Part shown: positions 7,840-16,446 of the stretch, piece after piece
How positions within the stretch are numbered: the first letter of the stretch is position 1
Layout of the letters: each line of letters starts with the position of its first letter
From: Bacillota bacterium
GTDB taxonomy: Bacteria; Bacillota; Bacilli; Paenibacillales; UBA4045
Direction of reading: 5' to 3'
Assembly: GCA_023441055.1 (NCBI GenBank)
Contig: JAEZQY010000067.1
Coordinates: 1 to 64,000 of the forward strand
DNA: 64,000 nucleotides
Translations under genes and position numbers: made by a program
The notes under the pieces: model-generated
What the model saw: only the letters and a program-made list of their open reading frames with translations
The model's database searches: none
What the model was told of the DNA's origin: nothing

Positions 7840-8570
7840 TGTCAGAGAGCCATTGAGATAATATATGAGAGCCACGATGTTACAATTTCAGAGCCACCGA
7901 GTTAATAAAGGAGAGCCACCCTCTATGGATGGCTCAGTATTAATCTGATTAGGTTTACTTTATGAGACCTTTCCTCTTGCGCATAGAGTCCTCGCCATCG
8001 ATCAGTATCTCGTATGAGCTGTGGACGATCCGATCTAGGATCGCATCTGCAATGGTAAGTTCGTGAATCTTCTCATGCCATCCAGCCGGGGCAAATTGAG
8101 AAATGAAAATTGTAGACGCATGTTGGTGACGGCCCTCGATAATCTCTAGTAAATCCCTCGACTCTGTCAACGTCAGTGGTACTAATAACCATTCATCAAA
8201 GATTAACAAGCTGACCTTCTTGTATTGGGCGATCACTTTCTTGTACGTCCCATCTCCTCGAGCGATGGCCAGGTCGGTTAACAACTCCGGAAGTCGAATA
8301 TATTTGGTCGTGTATAGGTTGCAGCAGGAGGCAATTCCCAAGGCGCATCCTAGAAACGTTTTACCTGCGCCTGATGCGCCCATAATGATCACGTTGTGCT
8401 TCTCATGAATGTAATTACAAGTGGATAGTCGTAATAGCTCAGTCTGATCCAAGCGGCGGTCTGCATGATACTCAATATCTTCCTCACAGGCATAGGGAAA
8501 CTTTAGCGTTGCTTTCTTGATTAATCGGTCCAATCGACTGCCTTTTCGGCGTGACCACTCAGCATCAAAT
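7840..8570 (-). mobile_element. IS21-family remnant: one terminus and most of istB
   Basis: Positions 7840-7925 carry four GAGCCA-centred repeats spaced by 15-20 bp, starting with TGTCAGAGAGCC. This is the multi-site terminus typical of IS21-like elements. The istB part follows on the minus strand. The transposase gene istA and the second terminus are missing, so the element cannot move by itself. Confidence 0.65.
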
Positions 8571-8698
8571 CTGAATCCGCCGCTATTTACGATCCACCTG
8601 CTTGGCGCGATTCGGTCAACCGTTCCAATGATCTTGCCATCCTTCATGATGTCATAATGACCTGGCTCGAGTTTGATGTACTTAATTTTCGGTTTCAT
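7955..8698 (-). CDS. IstB-like ATPase with a foreign N-terminus (chimeric ORF)
   Basis: The 247-aa product is an IstB/DnaC-type transposition ATPase from about residue 44 on (FDAEWSRRKGSRLDRLIKK). It has the Walker A GASGAGKT, the Walker B LLIFDEWL and the C-terminal DGEDSMRKRKG. The first 43 residues (MKPKIKYIKLEPGHYDIMK...) are not IstB. They look like the start of another small protein that deletion has joined in frame to istB, whose own N-terminal 40-odd residues are gone. istA, the partner recombinase gene, is absent. It is probably without function, though intact as an ORF. Confidence 0.7.
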   Translation of the reverse strand: MKPKIKYIKLEPGHYDIMKDGKIIGTVDRIAPSRWIVNSGGFRFDAEWSRRKGSRLDRLIKKATLKFPYACEEDIEYHADRRLDQTELLRLSTCNYIHEKHNVIIMGASGAGKTFLGCALGIASCCNLYTTKYIRLPELLTDLAIARGDGTYKKVIAQYKKVSLLIFDEWLLVPLTLTESRDLLEIIEGRHQHASTIFISQFAPAGWHEKIHELTIADAILDRIVHSSYEILIDGEDSMRKRKGLIK

Positions 8699-8702
8699 GT
8701 GT

Positions 8703-9221
8703 TTAGCCTCCTATAATAGTGGATTCAAGATTTAATAGATGCGAGATTTCCTCGAAAGTCGTTACCCCGAGCACAAGCTGGAAGTACTTCACGTGGTCTG
8801 GAATCTGGAATAAATTAACGAACGGGTGCAATACCTTGCCGGTCGTTAATACCTCATAACCCATCAGTTGAACTTCAACGTCCATGTCGTAGACCGGATA
8901 GAGAAACTGCTTCCCTTTGTACCTGCCTCGCAACAACTCGATGACTCCGAGCATACATTTCTTCGCCTTAATGAAATCGATCGGGCGGTCAATGGCGAAC
9001 GCGGTGTCGACCTCGATGAGCAGGTCTGGTTCAATGACGAAGCTGCCCTCTTTCTTGACCGATTTTGGCACTTCGTCCACAGTCATGTACTCGTTGCCAT
9101 CGAAGTCGAAGATCGAGTCGGAAACGACCTCGTAATCGATAGCCCTGATCAGGGAGCAGAGATCTAAGACCTCGAACGTGGTGTAACTTGGTTGGTAAAA
9201 CCGTCTCAATATTGTTTGCAT
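8703..9221 (-). CDS. Unrecognised 172-aa protein
   Basis: I do not recognise the family. From the ATG at 9221 (GGAGGGATC before it) the protein is 172 aa, acidic, mixed alpha/beta in composition, and without membrane segments (MQTILRRFYQPSYTTFEVL start; FIKAKKCMLGVIELLRGRYKG in the middle). The stop is 4 bp before the chimeric istB ORF, so it once shared an operon with the gene whose start is now fused to istB. A longer reading up to 9299 lacks a ribosome binding site. Confidence 0.55.
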   Translation of the reverse strand: MQTILRRFYQPSYTTFEVLDLCSLIRAIDYEVVSDSIFDFDGNEYMTVDEVPKSVKKEGSFVIEPDLLIEVDTAFAIDRPIDFIKAKKCMLGVIELLRGRYKGKQFLYPVYDMDVEVQLMGYEVLTTGKVLHPFVNLFQIPDHVKYFQLVLGVTTFEEISHLLNLESTIIGG

Positions 9222-9385
9222 AGCTGATCCCTCCATATTGGAAATAAAAAAGAACCGACCGATCTGCCGCGATTGGCTGACCGTCGATTCTCTCTTCATA
9301 CTATATATCCATATGAGAAGCGGTTTTATAATGAATCCATAAAAATATAGGTTTAATGGTCTCTATTCGACCATAGAAATCAGAC

Positions 9386-10507
9386 TTATTCTACATACTT
9401 TTGAATCCCTTCTAGCTTTGTACATTCGTCATAGTCATATACAATAGCCACGCTATACCTTGCCCTTGTCAACGCAACATAAAGCTTTGATCGACTTGTA
9501 AATGGTATCCTACAATTGTTATCTTTAATCCAATCAATAAAAGTTTTGGTGGGATAAATCAAAACCCTATTATAAGACTGCCCCTTTGACTCGCCAAAAT
9601 TGACACTCTGAAAATTCGAGTCGACTTTAACAGTTACCTTATCCCGCAATTGGACTGGCTTATATATTGCTAAATAACGTTCCACATCATTTTTTCTCAC
9701 TAGGAAAACACCATCGTGCCCTGTTATTTCGGTTTGTCCCGATATACTGGGTTGATATTCCGGATACAATCTTGAAGAATAATTGCAGATCGACTGATTG
9801 TTCCTATGTGAACGAATTAAAGAAGCTTCATCGATTTGGCAGTCTATTTTTCTGCATTCTTCTTGTATAAACTCTTTTATCCGTCCGTCCCTATACTTTT
9901 TATACTTGACTGAATGATGTGTATGGTATGTTACTTGCCGAGGATCACCGACAAATAGAATGTTTGACTGACTCAACATAAGCAACTTTAAAATCTCCAA
10001 ATCGTATCCTGCCAAGTCCTGCACTTCATCAAAATAGATATGGGGGAAAATCCGGCTAAGCCTATCAATCACCGCACCATTAGAATTCTCGTTGCACTTC
10101 AAAACAAATTTCGAGATTTTGTCTGAGTAAATTATAGAACTTTTTGTAAAATAATAATTCTGTATGTCTGATTCGCCATAATAGTATTTCTTACCGGTGC
10201 TTTTGTCTTCGAATTTAACCCCCGACTGTTCATTTACTAAAACCATCCCCCTGATCTTTCTATCATAAACCCCACCTTGAAAAGGTCTGACCCCATGTTG
10301 AAGAAGGGTAGAGAACCAAGTTTGTATGTACACATTTGGGGGAACACAACCATTTATCTTTATGAAACTTCTCCGAATTTCCTCTTCATTTGCTTGGGTG
10401 TACGTAGTAATAAGTACTCTTTCATGTTTTTGTTTCAAGGCTGACTCTATTAAATACGTTGTCTTGCCTGACCCTGCCGCGGCAATAATTAATCTATTCG
10501 TTTTCAT
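9386..10507 (-). CDS. Short UvrD/Rep-type helicase, GajB-like partner of the OLD nuclease
   Basis: About 373 aa, an SF1 helicase with Walker A AAAGSGKT near the N-terminus, DEVQDLAGYD (motif II), FVGDPRQ (motif III), SLIRSHRNN (motif IV) and YVALTRARYSV (motif VI). It lacks the large insert domains of UvrD and is also shorter than the GajB of Gabija that I know (about 490 aa). I prefer the ATG at 10507 because AAGGTGA lies 6 bp before it; a GTG at 10516 overlaps the OLD stop (GTGA). Class 2 OLD nucleases are usually encoded with such helicases, and the pair forms the Gabija anti-phage system. Confidence 0.75.
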   Translation of the reverse strand: MKTNRLIIAAAGSGKTTYLIESALKQKHERVLITTYTQANEEEIRRSFIKINGCVPPNVYIQTWFSTLLQHGVRPFQGGVYDRKIRGMVLVNEQSGVKFEDKSTGKKYYYGESDIQNYYFTKSSIIYSDKISKFVLKCNENSNGAVIDRLSRIFPHIYFDEVQDLAGYDLEILKLLMLSQSNILFVGDPRQVTYHTHHSVKYKKYRDGRIKEFIQEECRKIDCQIDEASLIRSHRNNQSICNYSSRLYPEYQPSISGQTEITGHDGVFLVRKNDVERYLAIYKPVQLRDKVTVKVDSNFQSVNFGESKGQSYNRVLIYPTKTFIDWIKDNNCRIPFTSRSKLYVALTRARYSVAIVYDYDECTKLEGIQKYVE

Positions 10508-10512
10508 TCCAG

Positions 10513-12153
10513 TCACCTTAGTGCTTCCAAGATATACTCTGGAAAGTTGATAGATTCATTATAGTCAAATATCTTTAATGCACACTCGGTTTTATTGGCT
10601 TTCATAAATTTATGCATATCATCAATCGATGTTTGCTTTGTCCCGAATATCTTGTTCAGCTTTTCAAGCGTGTTAGCTTTTAATAACTTGGGTTCTAGAG
10701 TGTTATAGTTAAATGGTCTCCCTCCTAGATCAATAGCACTTTCTCCGTTATCTACTACTTCGTCAAAACATATTTTAATTCCCGGCTTCGCCTTGTCACC
10801 AAGATATTCGATATATTTCTTTTTGACAGCATCGACATCCCCATCATTATCAGTTACAACTGAAACGGCTTTATTTAATATTGCCGCGATCTCCAGAAAT
10901 CTTAAAAAGGATGTTCCAACAGAAATCACATCAACCCCATCTTCAATTGGAAGCCTACCATTCTCATTTAGATATGCTTTCTGTACAATAAGCTCGTCTG
11001 AATCACCTTCTACAAGGATCGCCTTCTTACATAGAATAAGTCGCAGTGAATCATAACCAGCAACTTTTTGAAAGAAGTTCTTCGTATCGGTCTTTAAATC
11101 GGCAAGTCGTAAAGAGCGACCTTCGTTCAATAATATCAATTTGTCTAGTCCTAATTTGTTAGCAACAAAACTACTATGTGTAGAAATCAGGATTTGTTTC
11201 TCTTCATTGCTAATTTGAATCTTGTGTAGTAACTGATTTAATTTAGAATATGATAAATGATTTTCTGGCTCTTCTATTAGTATTACAGTTGCTTCTTTTG
11301 TCTTTTTATGCCCCAATGCCAATTCTGTTTTTACAACACATTGTTCGCCTTTTCCAATCTGGTGAAATGGCACCTCATCAAGGTAAGTCATTAAGCTGTT
11401 TTCCCAAGCATTTTTGCTTAGTAGCTCGACAGACAGTTCTACCTTCTTTCCAGATAAGTTTGTGGTTTGTTGCAACCTTGTATTGATGGTTTTAATTGCT
11501 GGAGATGCCATAAAACTCTCACGCATATTTCTATGAGCCTGGGAAACTTCTACAACGTCATCAGGCTCTAAATTATCCTTAATAATACGTGAAATATAAA
11601 TATCAGACCCATTTTGGTATCTGTTGCTTGTTGAGTCTATCATTGCAGACTTTAATGGGATACTTCGGGCTGTTATTTGTTCCCGTGCGAATGTAGCCCA
11701 GAAGATATCATAATACTCAATAGGAAGTGTTTTTACTTTTTCTTTTCTTATTAGTTGTTCATACTCAGCTTGATACTTATCATCAAAGGCAATCCTAAAA
11801 GAGATACCATACCCGTTTATCTTTTCGCTGTTCCCATTACCATAAAGAAACGCCAGATCATTGCCTTCAATGTAAATTTCAATCAATACATACGGTAGCT
11901 CAGGTTTTCTTCCTTGATCTAAGTCATCTATGTATTTATTAACTACTTCATTGTTAAACAAATACTGGGTCAGCTCGTTCCTTATAAACTTCCCATTTAG
12001 TAATCCGGTTAATGCTAGATGAACCGCCTCCAAAATCGTACTTTTACCCGCTTCATTATTTCCAACTAATACATTTAAGCCTTTGCTTAGTTCTAGAACA
12101 AACTCCCCGTTAAAACATTTAAAGTTCTCAATTTTTAATTTCTTAATTATCAT
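10513..12153 (-). CDS. OLD-family ATPase/TOPRIM nuclease, GajA-like
   Basis: A 546-aa protein. The N-terminal ABC-type ATPase has Walker A GNNEAGKST near residue 31, a signature-like region, Walker B VILIEEPENHLS, and the H-loop ISTHSS. The C-terminal TOPRIM domain starts near residue 375 with AILVEGDSDELI and has VVTDNDGDVDAVKKKY; these acidic residues bind metal for DNA cleavage. A GGAGGG site precedes the ATG. The stop overlaps the start of the UvrD-type gene, which marks a class 2 OLD operon (Gabija). Gabija nicks DNA when nucleotides are depleted during infection; that role is inferred from the family. Confidence 0.8.
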   Translation of the reverse strand: MIIKKLKIENFKCFNGEFVLELSKGLNVLVGNNEAGKSTILEAVHLALTGLLNGKFIRNELTQYLFNNEVVNKYIDDLDQGRKPELPYVLIEIYIEGNDLAFLYGNGNSEKINGYGISFRIAFDDKYQAEYEQLIRKEKVKTLPIEYYDIFWATFAREQITARSIPLKSAMIDSTSNRYQNGSDIYISRIIKDNLEPDDVVEVSQAHRNMRESFMASPAIKTINTRLQQTTNLSGKKVELSVELLSKNAWENSLMTYLDEVPFHQIGKGEQCVVKTELALGHKKTKEATVILIEEPENHLSYSKLNQLLHKIQISNEEKQILISTHSSFVANKLGLDKLILLNEGRSLRLADLKTDTKNFFQKVAGYDSLRLILCKKAILVEGDSDELIVQKAYLNENGRLPIEDGVDVISVGTSFLRFLEIAAILNKAVSVVTDNDGDVDAVKKKYIEYLGDKAKPGIKICFDEVVDNGESAIDLGGRPFNYNTLEPKLLKANTLEKLNKIFGTKQTSIDDMHKFMKANKTECALKIFDYNESINFPEYILEALR

Positions 12154-12482
12154 TCCCTTCCCTCCAAACCATCAGATTTCTATACCGAGAACTCTCATCA
12201 AATCTAGATTAACAAGGTCTTCTAATAACCAAAAATCATCGGTTTTCAAATAATTCAATGCCTAAGGATTCGACATATTCCCTATAAATACCTGCCGATT
12301 GGAAAATTGATGCCAAAAGTCGATACCCCAAATTTGAGCAATAATAAAATATAGCCCCAGAACAGATGTAGCTGTGTTTATTAACTCGAACTCTATGTTA
12401 CCGGAACATTAACGGATTGATCGGGTAGACTGGGTGGATCATTGGACACATTGTCCCACCAAATAGCACAATGTCGCACAAA
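12154..12482 (+). other. Intergenic stretch before the Gabija-like operon
   Basis: There is no ORF with a ribosome binding site. It holds a short palindrome GGACACATTGTCC near 12443 and, at 12269-12275, TTCGACA followed by ATATTCCCTATAAAT. The latter resembles part of the 35-bp repeat at 23033 and 24927. The promoter of the OLD/helicase operon should lie here, but I cannot place it. Confidence 0.4.
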
Positions 12483-13205
12483 TTATTTTTGTAATTCTGA
12501 AGCCCTTGATGCCCCTGATACCCCAATACGCGCGGCGGAGCCAGCTGCGTCGACCTTACGGTTGACGTATTCCTCGACCTTCTCCAACTGCTCTACCAAC
12601 CATGGAAAATCTTTATATGAATCCCACAATAAGTAGTGTTCGGAGTGCTTCTTACAGAGCCACTGGACTTCTTTGTAATCGAAGTCCTCGTAGGTTCGGA
12701 GATCGTTGTCGTCTATACGGAGCAAATGCTTGAGCCAAGACCCGACCCATAGGGCGAGATCGGAGTAGAGGTATTGTAATAGGATTTCATCGTTCTTAGA
12801 GATGTTCTTCATCGTCTCACGATGCTTCACAAATTCTGCGTGCAACTTCTTGTAATAGTAGTCGCTGGTCTTTGGTGTGATGGTGTAGGTGGTGTTTGGA
12901 TCTAGTTCCATGATGTCGACTGGATCGTTAAGGTATGTTGGGAGAAAGTTAGGACTTCCCCTTCCTGATATAAGAACTTTAACCTTTCTGCCGAAGTGAA
13001 CTTCCAAGTCCTTCATTAGAGAAAAAAGGGTGGTTAAGTCGGATGGCTCCTTCCCATCGAATAGCGCTATGAAGTTGATGTCGCTCTTCTCCGTTTCCCT
13101 CCTGGCTAAGACTGATCCATACAACAGCAAGGTCTTGACTCCGTGCTGCGCGGCGAGGGCGCGGAGAAACAATCGGTCTCTAATTATTGTGGCGAGTAAG
13201 TGCAT
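12483..13205 (-). CDS. Nucleotidyltransferase-fold protein (MNT-like)
   Basis: From the ATG at 13205 the product is 240 aa. Residues 20-50 carry the nucleotidyltransferase signature GSVLARRETEKSDIN, in which the second acidic residue of the usual DxD is an Asn. The C-terminal half is helical with many aromatic and charged residues (YYYKKLHAEFVKHRE). MNT proteins modify partner proteins or tRNA, and many are antitoxins to HEPN toxins, but no separate HEPN gene is adjacent. The longer reading to 13307 begins with His/Leu repeats from a 9-bp tandem repeat and has no ribosome binding site; AGGAG lies 12 bp before 13205. Confidence 0.65.
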   Translation of the reverse strand: MHLLATIIRDRLFLRALAAQHGVKTLLLYGSVLARRETEKSDINFIALFDGKEPSDLTTLFSLMKDLEVHFGRKVKVLISGRGSPNFLPTYLNDPVDIMELDPNTTYTITPKTSDYYYKKLHAEFVKHRETMKNISKNDEILLQYLYSDLALWVGSWLKHLLRIDDNDLRTYEDFDYKEVQWLCKKHSEHYLLWDSYKDFPWLVEQLEKVEEYVNRKVDAAGSAARIGVSGASRASELQK

Positions 13206-13245
13206 GGCGGGTTGGTCTCCTGTCGAGATTGGGTCGGTGGGAATG

Positions 13246-13276
13246 TGGTGCAGGTGGTGCAGGTGGTGCAGGTGGC
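13246..13276. repeat. 9-bp tandem repeat (GTGGTGCAG), three copies
   Basis: Three perfect units in a row just before the nucleotidyltransferase gene. They could vary in number by slippage and so change the spacing to the upstream start region. Confidence 0.8.
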
Positions 13277-13290
13277 TCAGACAGGAGAAT

Positions 13291-13389
13291 TCAATCAATG
13301 GATTCATACAACCCAGTTGCTCGAACTGTCGGGTTGACTTGATCTGACCGTTCTTGTCGTTCCAACTCTGAACGGTTATCGTATGTCAT
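13291..13389 (-). CDS. Possible 32-aa leader peptide or decayed gene start
   Basis: GGGAGG precedes an ATG and 32 codons (MTYDNRSELERQERSDQVNP start) end in TGA about 85 bp before the nucleotidyltransferase ATG. It is polar and strongly charged, and no family is recognised. Confidence 0.3.
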   Translation of the reverse strand: MTYDNRSELERQERSDQVNPTVRATGLYESID

Positions 13390-13535
13390 CGGAGTCCTCC
13401 CTGTAATTATGTTTAAGCTCTTCGGCTGATTGCTAAAATTGTTTTTATATCCGAACGACATGATGCGTTAGAAATACCTGAACAAAATTAACGATAAACA
13501 GTAATGAAACCATTAAACCATCGCCGTAAACAAAA

Positions 13536-13559
13536 AAGATGCCGTTTTTATGGCATCTT
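13536..13559 (-). terminator. Terminator after the alkyltransferase-like gene
   Basis: The stem AAGATGCC / GGCATCTT is perfect, with a T run on the minus strand (TTTTTTG). Confidence 0.75.
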
Positions 13560-13618
13560 ACACATAGATATTTCGGTTTAATCAGGCATCACATATTTAT
13601 GTAAAACTTTAATGTCTG

Positions 13619-13894
13619 CTAAATAATTTTACCGTTCCGAATCTTATGTCCCTCATGTTCAAGCTGCGTTATTGCGAAACGATCAGCAACTGGATGGTTT
13701 TCAGAATTGAGTACGCGCCACCACGGATAGTTCTCTCTTCCCCGTTGGGTATATAAGTACTTGCCTACGACTGCTCCGCAATTACGCTTGCCCCATACCA
13801 ACTGTCCAATATCCCCAAATTGTATTGTCTCTCCATGCTTAATTTTTGTAATGATGTCGTCTATTTTCTTTTTATTCTCAACCGTCAAATCCAT
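13619..13894 (-). CDS. Alkyltransferase-like (ATL/MGMT-fold) DNA-binding protein
   Basis: A 91-aa protein that keeps the DNA-binding half of O6-alkylguanine-DNA alkyltransferases: IKHGETIQFGDIGQLV, GAVVGKYL, YPWWRVLNS and LEHEGHKI. The catalytic PCHR cysteine motif is PWWR, so it cannot accept an alkyl group. ATL proteins instead bind damaged guanines and hand them to nucleotide excision repair. GGGAGGACT precedes the ATG, and a strong terminator follows. It is probably a single-gene unit carried within the island. Confidence 0.75.
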   Translation of the reverse strand: MDLTVENKKKIDDIITKIKHGETIQFGDIGQLVWGKRNCGAVVGKYLYTQRGRENYPWWRVLNSENHPVADRFAITQLEHEGHKIRNGKII

Positions 13895-13974
13895 TCTGTC
13901 AGTCCTCCCATCTTCTAAGCCATTATGAATCTCATCGAATCAACCGATACATCCAGCATTGTATGATCGGTTCA

Positions 13975-14565
13975 TCAGTAATTACTTTCGTTAAACGATG
14001 TGTCGCCTGAAGCTGTTAAAATATTTGTAAATGCTTGTCTGAATATCGGATGCTCCGTGGTGCCGAATGCAAGGTACGCACCGTTCTGAATTGCCATGTC
14101 GATAGCATTAATGTAGTCCTTTAGAAAGAATACTGGCTCGACTGGATAATTTTCATCAAGTGCTCTGCTGAGCATAAACTCCAAACCCTCTTTTAGTTTT
14201 GCCAATGAACCAATACTGATTGAAGGCTCCTCGCCCTGCGTCATTACCGGCAACACCATATCAACATTAATATAAATTGCCGGATTAGCGCAACTCCAGA
14301 AATGTGACAATGGTTTATCAGCGTTCATTTCCATTAGTTCAGGACGGAGGACTTGATCCGCAAAATCCCGAAGCATCATGTAGATTTCCTGACTCGATAG
14401 AACCTTCGCAAAAAGCTGATCCTTCGGATATTCGGTAGGTTCGACAATTTCAAACTCTTCAATTGACCAGTTATATTGTTTAATAGCCTGATCCACTGCG
14501 ACCCCTAATGTAACGTCAGGAAACGTAAATCTGCGAACCAATACGCCTACTTTATCATGTGGCAT
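13975..14565 (-). CDS. Unrecognised 196-aa cytosolic protein
   Basis: I see no family. The protein has no membrane helix, is slightly acidic, and contains regular helices (QEIYMMLRDFADQVLRP; LAKLKEGLEFMLSRALDE). GAGGTG lies 8 bp before the ATG at 14565; a GTG at 14577 overlaps that site. TTCGACA at 14607-14613 lies about 45 bp upstream. The gene follows the resolvase relic and precedes the ATL gene by 80 bp. It could be island cargo. Confidence 0.5.
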   Translation of the reverse strand: MPHDKVGVLVRRFTFPDVTLGVAVDQAIKQYNWSIEEFEIVEPTEYPKDQLFAKVLSSQEIYMMLRDFADQVLRPELMEMNADKPLSHFWSCANPAIYINVDMVLPVMTQGEEPSISIGSLAKLKEGLEFMLSRALDENYPVEPVFFLKDYINAIDMAIQNGAYLAFGTTEHPIFRQAFTNILTASGDTSFNESNY

Positions 14566-14603
14566 GTACTCAATCACCTCAAATGGAATTCTTCTGAGGT
14601 AGA

Positions 14604-15247
14604 CTATTCGACAAAATATTCATTAATCCCTTTTGATAACCTTATGATGTCAACTAAGCGCTTTATATAGAAGCCTCTCCTGCGGCGAAGCTCCCGCTTT
14701 ATCGTGCTTTCACTTATTCAGGTTATGTTGACAACATCATTCATGGGATGCGTCTGTAACAGGTTGATCGCATAATCCAATTGCATCGGAGTAAACTTCC
14801 GTGGTCGCCCTTCTCTGAAACTGGCTTTCTGCTTTGCTATCGCTTTCCCTTCAGCAGTTCGTTCCATAATCAGATCTCGTTCAAACTTCGCAAAAGCGAG
14901 AAATATTATTCGAATCAACTCGCTAGTAGGCGAATTATCTAAAATCCCCATATTCAGAATGTGTATCCGAACACCCCTCTTTAATAACTCATCAATAATA
15001 TCCATACCATCCATTACGGAACGTGCGAATCGATCCAACTTGGTAACAACCAGTGTGTCACCCGTTTTAATAAACTACGTAATCGACTAAATTCAGGTCG
15101 TTGCATCCTCGTCCCCGTGAACGAATCGGTAAATATTAATCTCCGATCACCCCCCTCCTGAAGTAGTTGATTGACCTGCTGTTCCAAACTGTTCCCGGAT
15201 TTTGACTGTGCCACAGTACTTACTCTGGCGTAACCATATTTAGGAAT
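14604..15247 (-). pseudogene. Serine resolvase/invertase, inactivated
   Basis: The original protein can be followed over three frames. It begins PKYGYARVSTVAQSKSG (the start codon would be ATT where ATG is expected) and runs to FSRLRSLLK. A frameshift near 15060 leads to GDTLVVTKLDRFARSVMDG, and then the catalytic-domain end and DNA-binding domain. In the HTH, codon GGA has become TGA (NIT stop ISESTIKRELRRRR), and the frame stays open to 14604. The catalytic Ser is in ARVS. It belongs to the Tn3-type resolvases and is a trace of a lost mobile element. Confidence 0.8.
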
Positions 15248-16017
15248 ATAATATTCACCACCCCAAAAGATTTTATGAACATTTATGACACCGAGTTATA
15301 ACACCGATTGAACCCGCATTCCACCGTCCAAAAATCTGACCAGATTGAGCCGACCAAAACTCAAGAGATATGACCCCACAAACATGGAAGGAACGCCTTT
15401 GAAGGAACTTTGTTCTTTTAAGCATCCCCTGAAGGATTATAAAACAACATGCTAAATGGATACGGATTGCTTCTTCTTGTATAGAAGCGAGAAGGAGAAA
15501 TGCTGATCTAATGGGAGAATTAGAACAACGAATCCAAAGAAGCAACCCGTATCCACGCTTATATACAGTTAATGTAAAAACTGATGCACATTTATCTTAG
15601 CTACTCCACTTTTTGAAAAGGAATTTTCAGCATAACAAAATAAGCGCAATATAAAACTCGGTGCCCGAGTTCTATGCTGCATTTTTTAGACGGGTATGGA
15701 TAATGCCTATTCCAAGCAAACGCCTGAAACGAGTTCCTTCTATTGTAATGAATGAGAAGGTTTCGGATCGGCAACTATTTGGGAGAAGGGCTTGTAAACG
15801 GTTTTGTTTGAAGTTCACGACCAGCGATACGATATAATCGATTGTAGAGCCTTTCAGAGAGACATTCGGAGAAAATGGCATTTAGGAAACATCTAGCGGA
15901 TAGTGGGGCAGGTACGTTCTTGAAACTCCAGAAGCACTCACTCGATATCACAGATATCAGCTTTGGATACCCCCGCACAGCCGTGACAATATCCGTATTC
16001 TGATCTATAACTTTGAC
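15248..16017. other. 770-bp gene-poor stretch with degraded mobile-element DNA
   Basis: Only short ORFs without ribosome binding sites are present. An 18-bp inverted repeat (GGATACGGATTGCTTCTT at 15458-15475 and its complement with one mismatch at 15537-15554) flanks about 60 bp. On the plus strand the codons between and beyond these arms read like a protein fragment (WIRIASSCIEARRR, then LMGELEQRIQRSNPYP) that starts after a stop. The stretch probably holds remains of a transposon gene beside the dead resolvase. Confidence 0.4.
15655..15671 (-). terminator. Small terminator-like hairpin
   Basis: AACTCGG / CCGAGTT around TGC, with TTTTAT following on the minus strand. No intact gene lies just before it on that strand, so it may belong to a lost gene. 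Confidence 0.4.
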
Positions 16018-16356
16018 CTACAATACTAATTCCATCTCGAGAATATCTTCGAGCCTAATCCACTCGAACGTATCCTTAAACCCGATTTTCAATTGCCTCG
16101 ACTCGGTCGTGATCTTTTCAATCTTACCAACGATTTCCTTGTCGTTATACTCTTCGAACAACTTGATACGGACTTCCTTATCGGTAAAGATGCTGACCGA
16201 GATAGTTCTGACAAGCTCTTCAATCCGCTGTTCGTCTAAGGTCGGACGAGTCTTTCTGTTGATCCCGACCCTATGGCGAATAATGCTTTCCTTATGCTCA
16301 GGAAGCATCATTCGACTTGATTCCAAAAGACCGTTACCCTCGAGTAAATTACTCAT
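16018..16356 (-). CDS. YolD-like protein
   Basis: About 112 aa from the ATG at 16356. The YolD family pattern is present: MMLPEHKESIIRH, then RPTLDEQRIEEL and a C-terminal beta-rich part ending in FEWIRLEDILEME. YolD genes usually accompany an SOS-induced Y-family polymerase (UvrX/ImuB type); none is left here. Just upstream (about 16405-16420) CGAACAAATGCTCC resembles a LexA/DinR box, CGAAC-N4-GTTCG, with two mismatches, so SOS control is possible. GGTGGTG lies before the start. A longer reading to 16440 is open, but its first codons cover the presumed control region. Confidence 0.65.
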   Translation of the reverse strand: MSNLLEGNGLLESSRMMLPEHKESIIRHRVGINRKTRPTLDEQRIEELVRTISVSIFTDKEVRIKLFEEYNDKEIVGKIEKITTESRQLKIGFKDTFEWIRLEDILEMELVL

Positions 16357-16446
16357 TACGACACCACCATATAGAACGTTTGTTTGGTCTTTTGACCATA
16401 TCCGAACAAATGCTCCTATACAAGTGGGCAGAATTCGCATGTCCGA

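Noticed and set aside
9386..12153. PARIS or retron-Eco8-type system
   Set aside because: No DUF4435 gene and no reverse transcriptase is present; the OLD plus UvrD order fits Gabija.
13620..13894. MGMT-type repair enzyme
   Set aside because: The acceptor Cys motif PCHR is PWWR, so it is called alkyltransferase-like instead.
15273..15545. Minus-strand 90-codon ORF
   Set aside because: No ribosome binding site and no family; it crosses the inverted repeat, and the opposite strand reads more like protein.
15672..15978. Two overlapping short minus-strand ORFs
   Set aside because: No ribosome binding sites, different frames and Ser/Arg/Cys-rich content; they are treated as decayed DNA.
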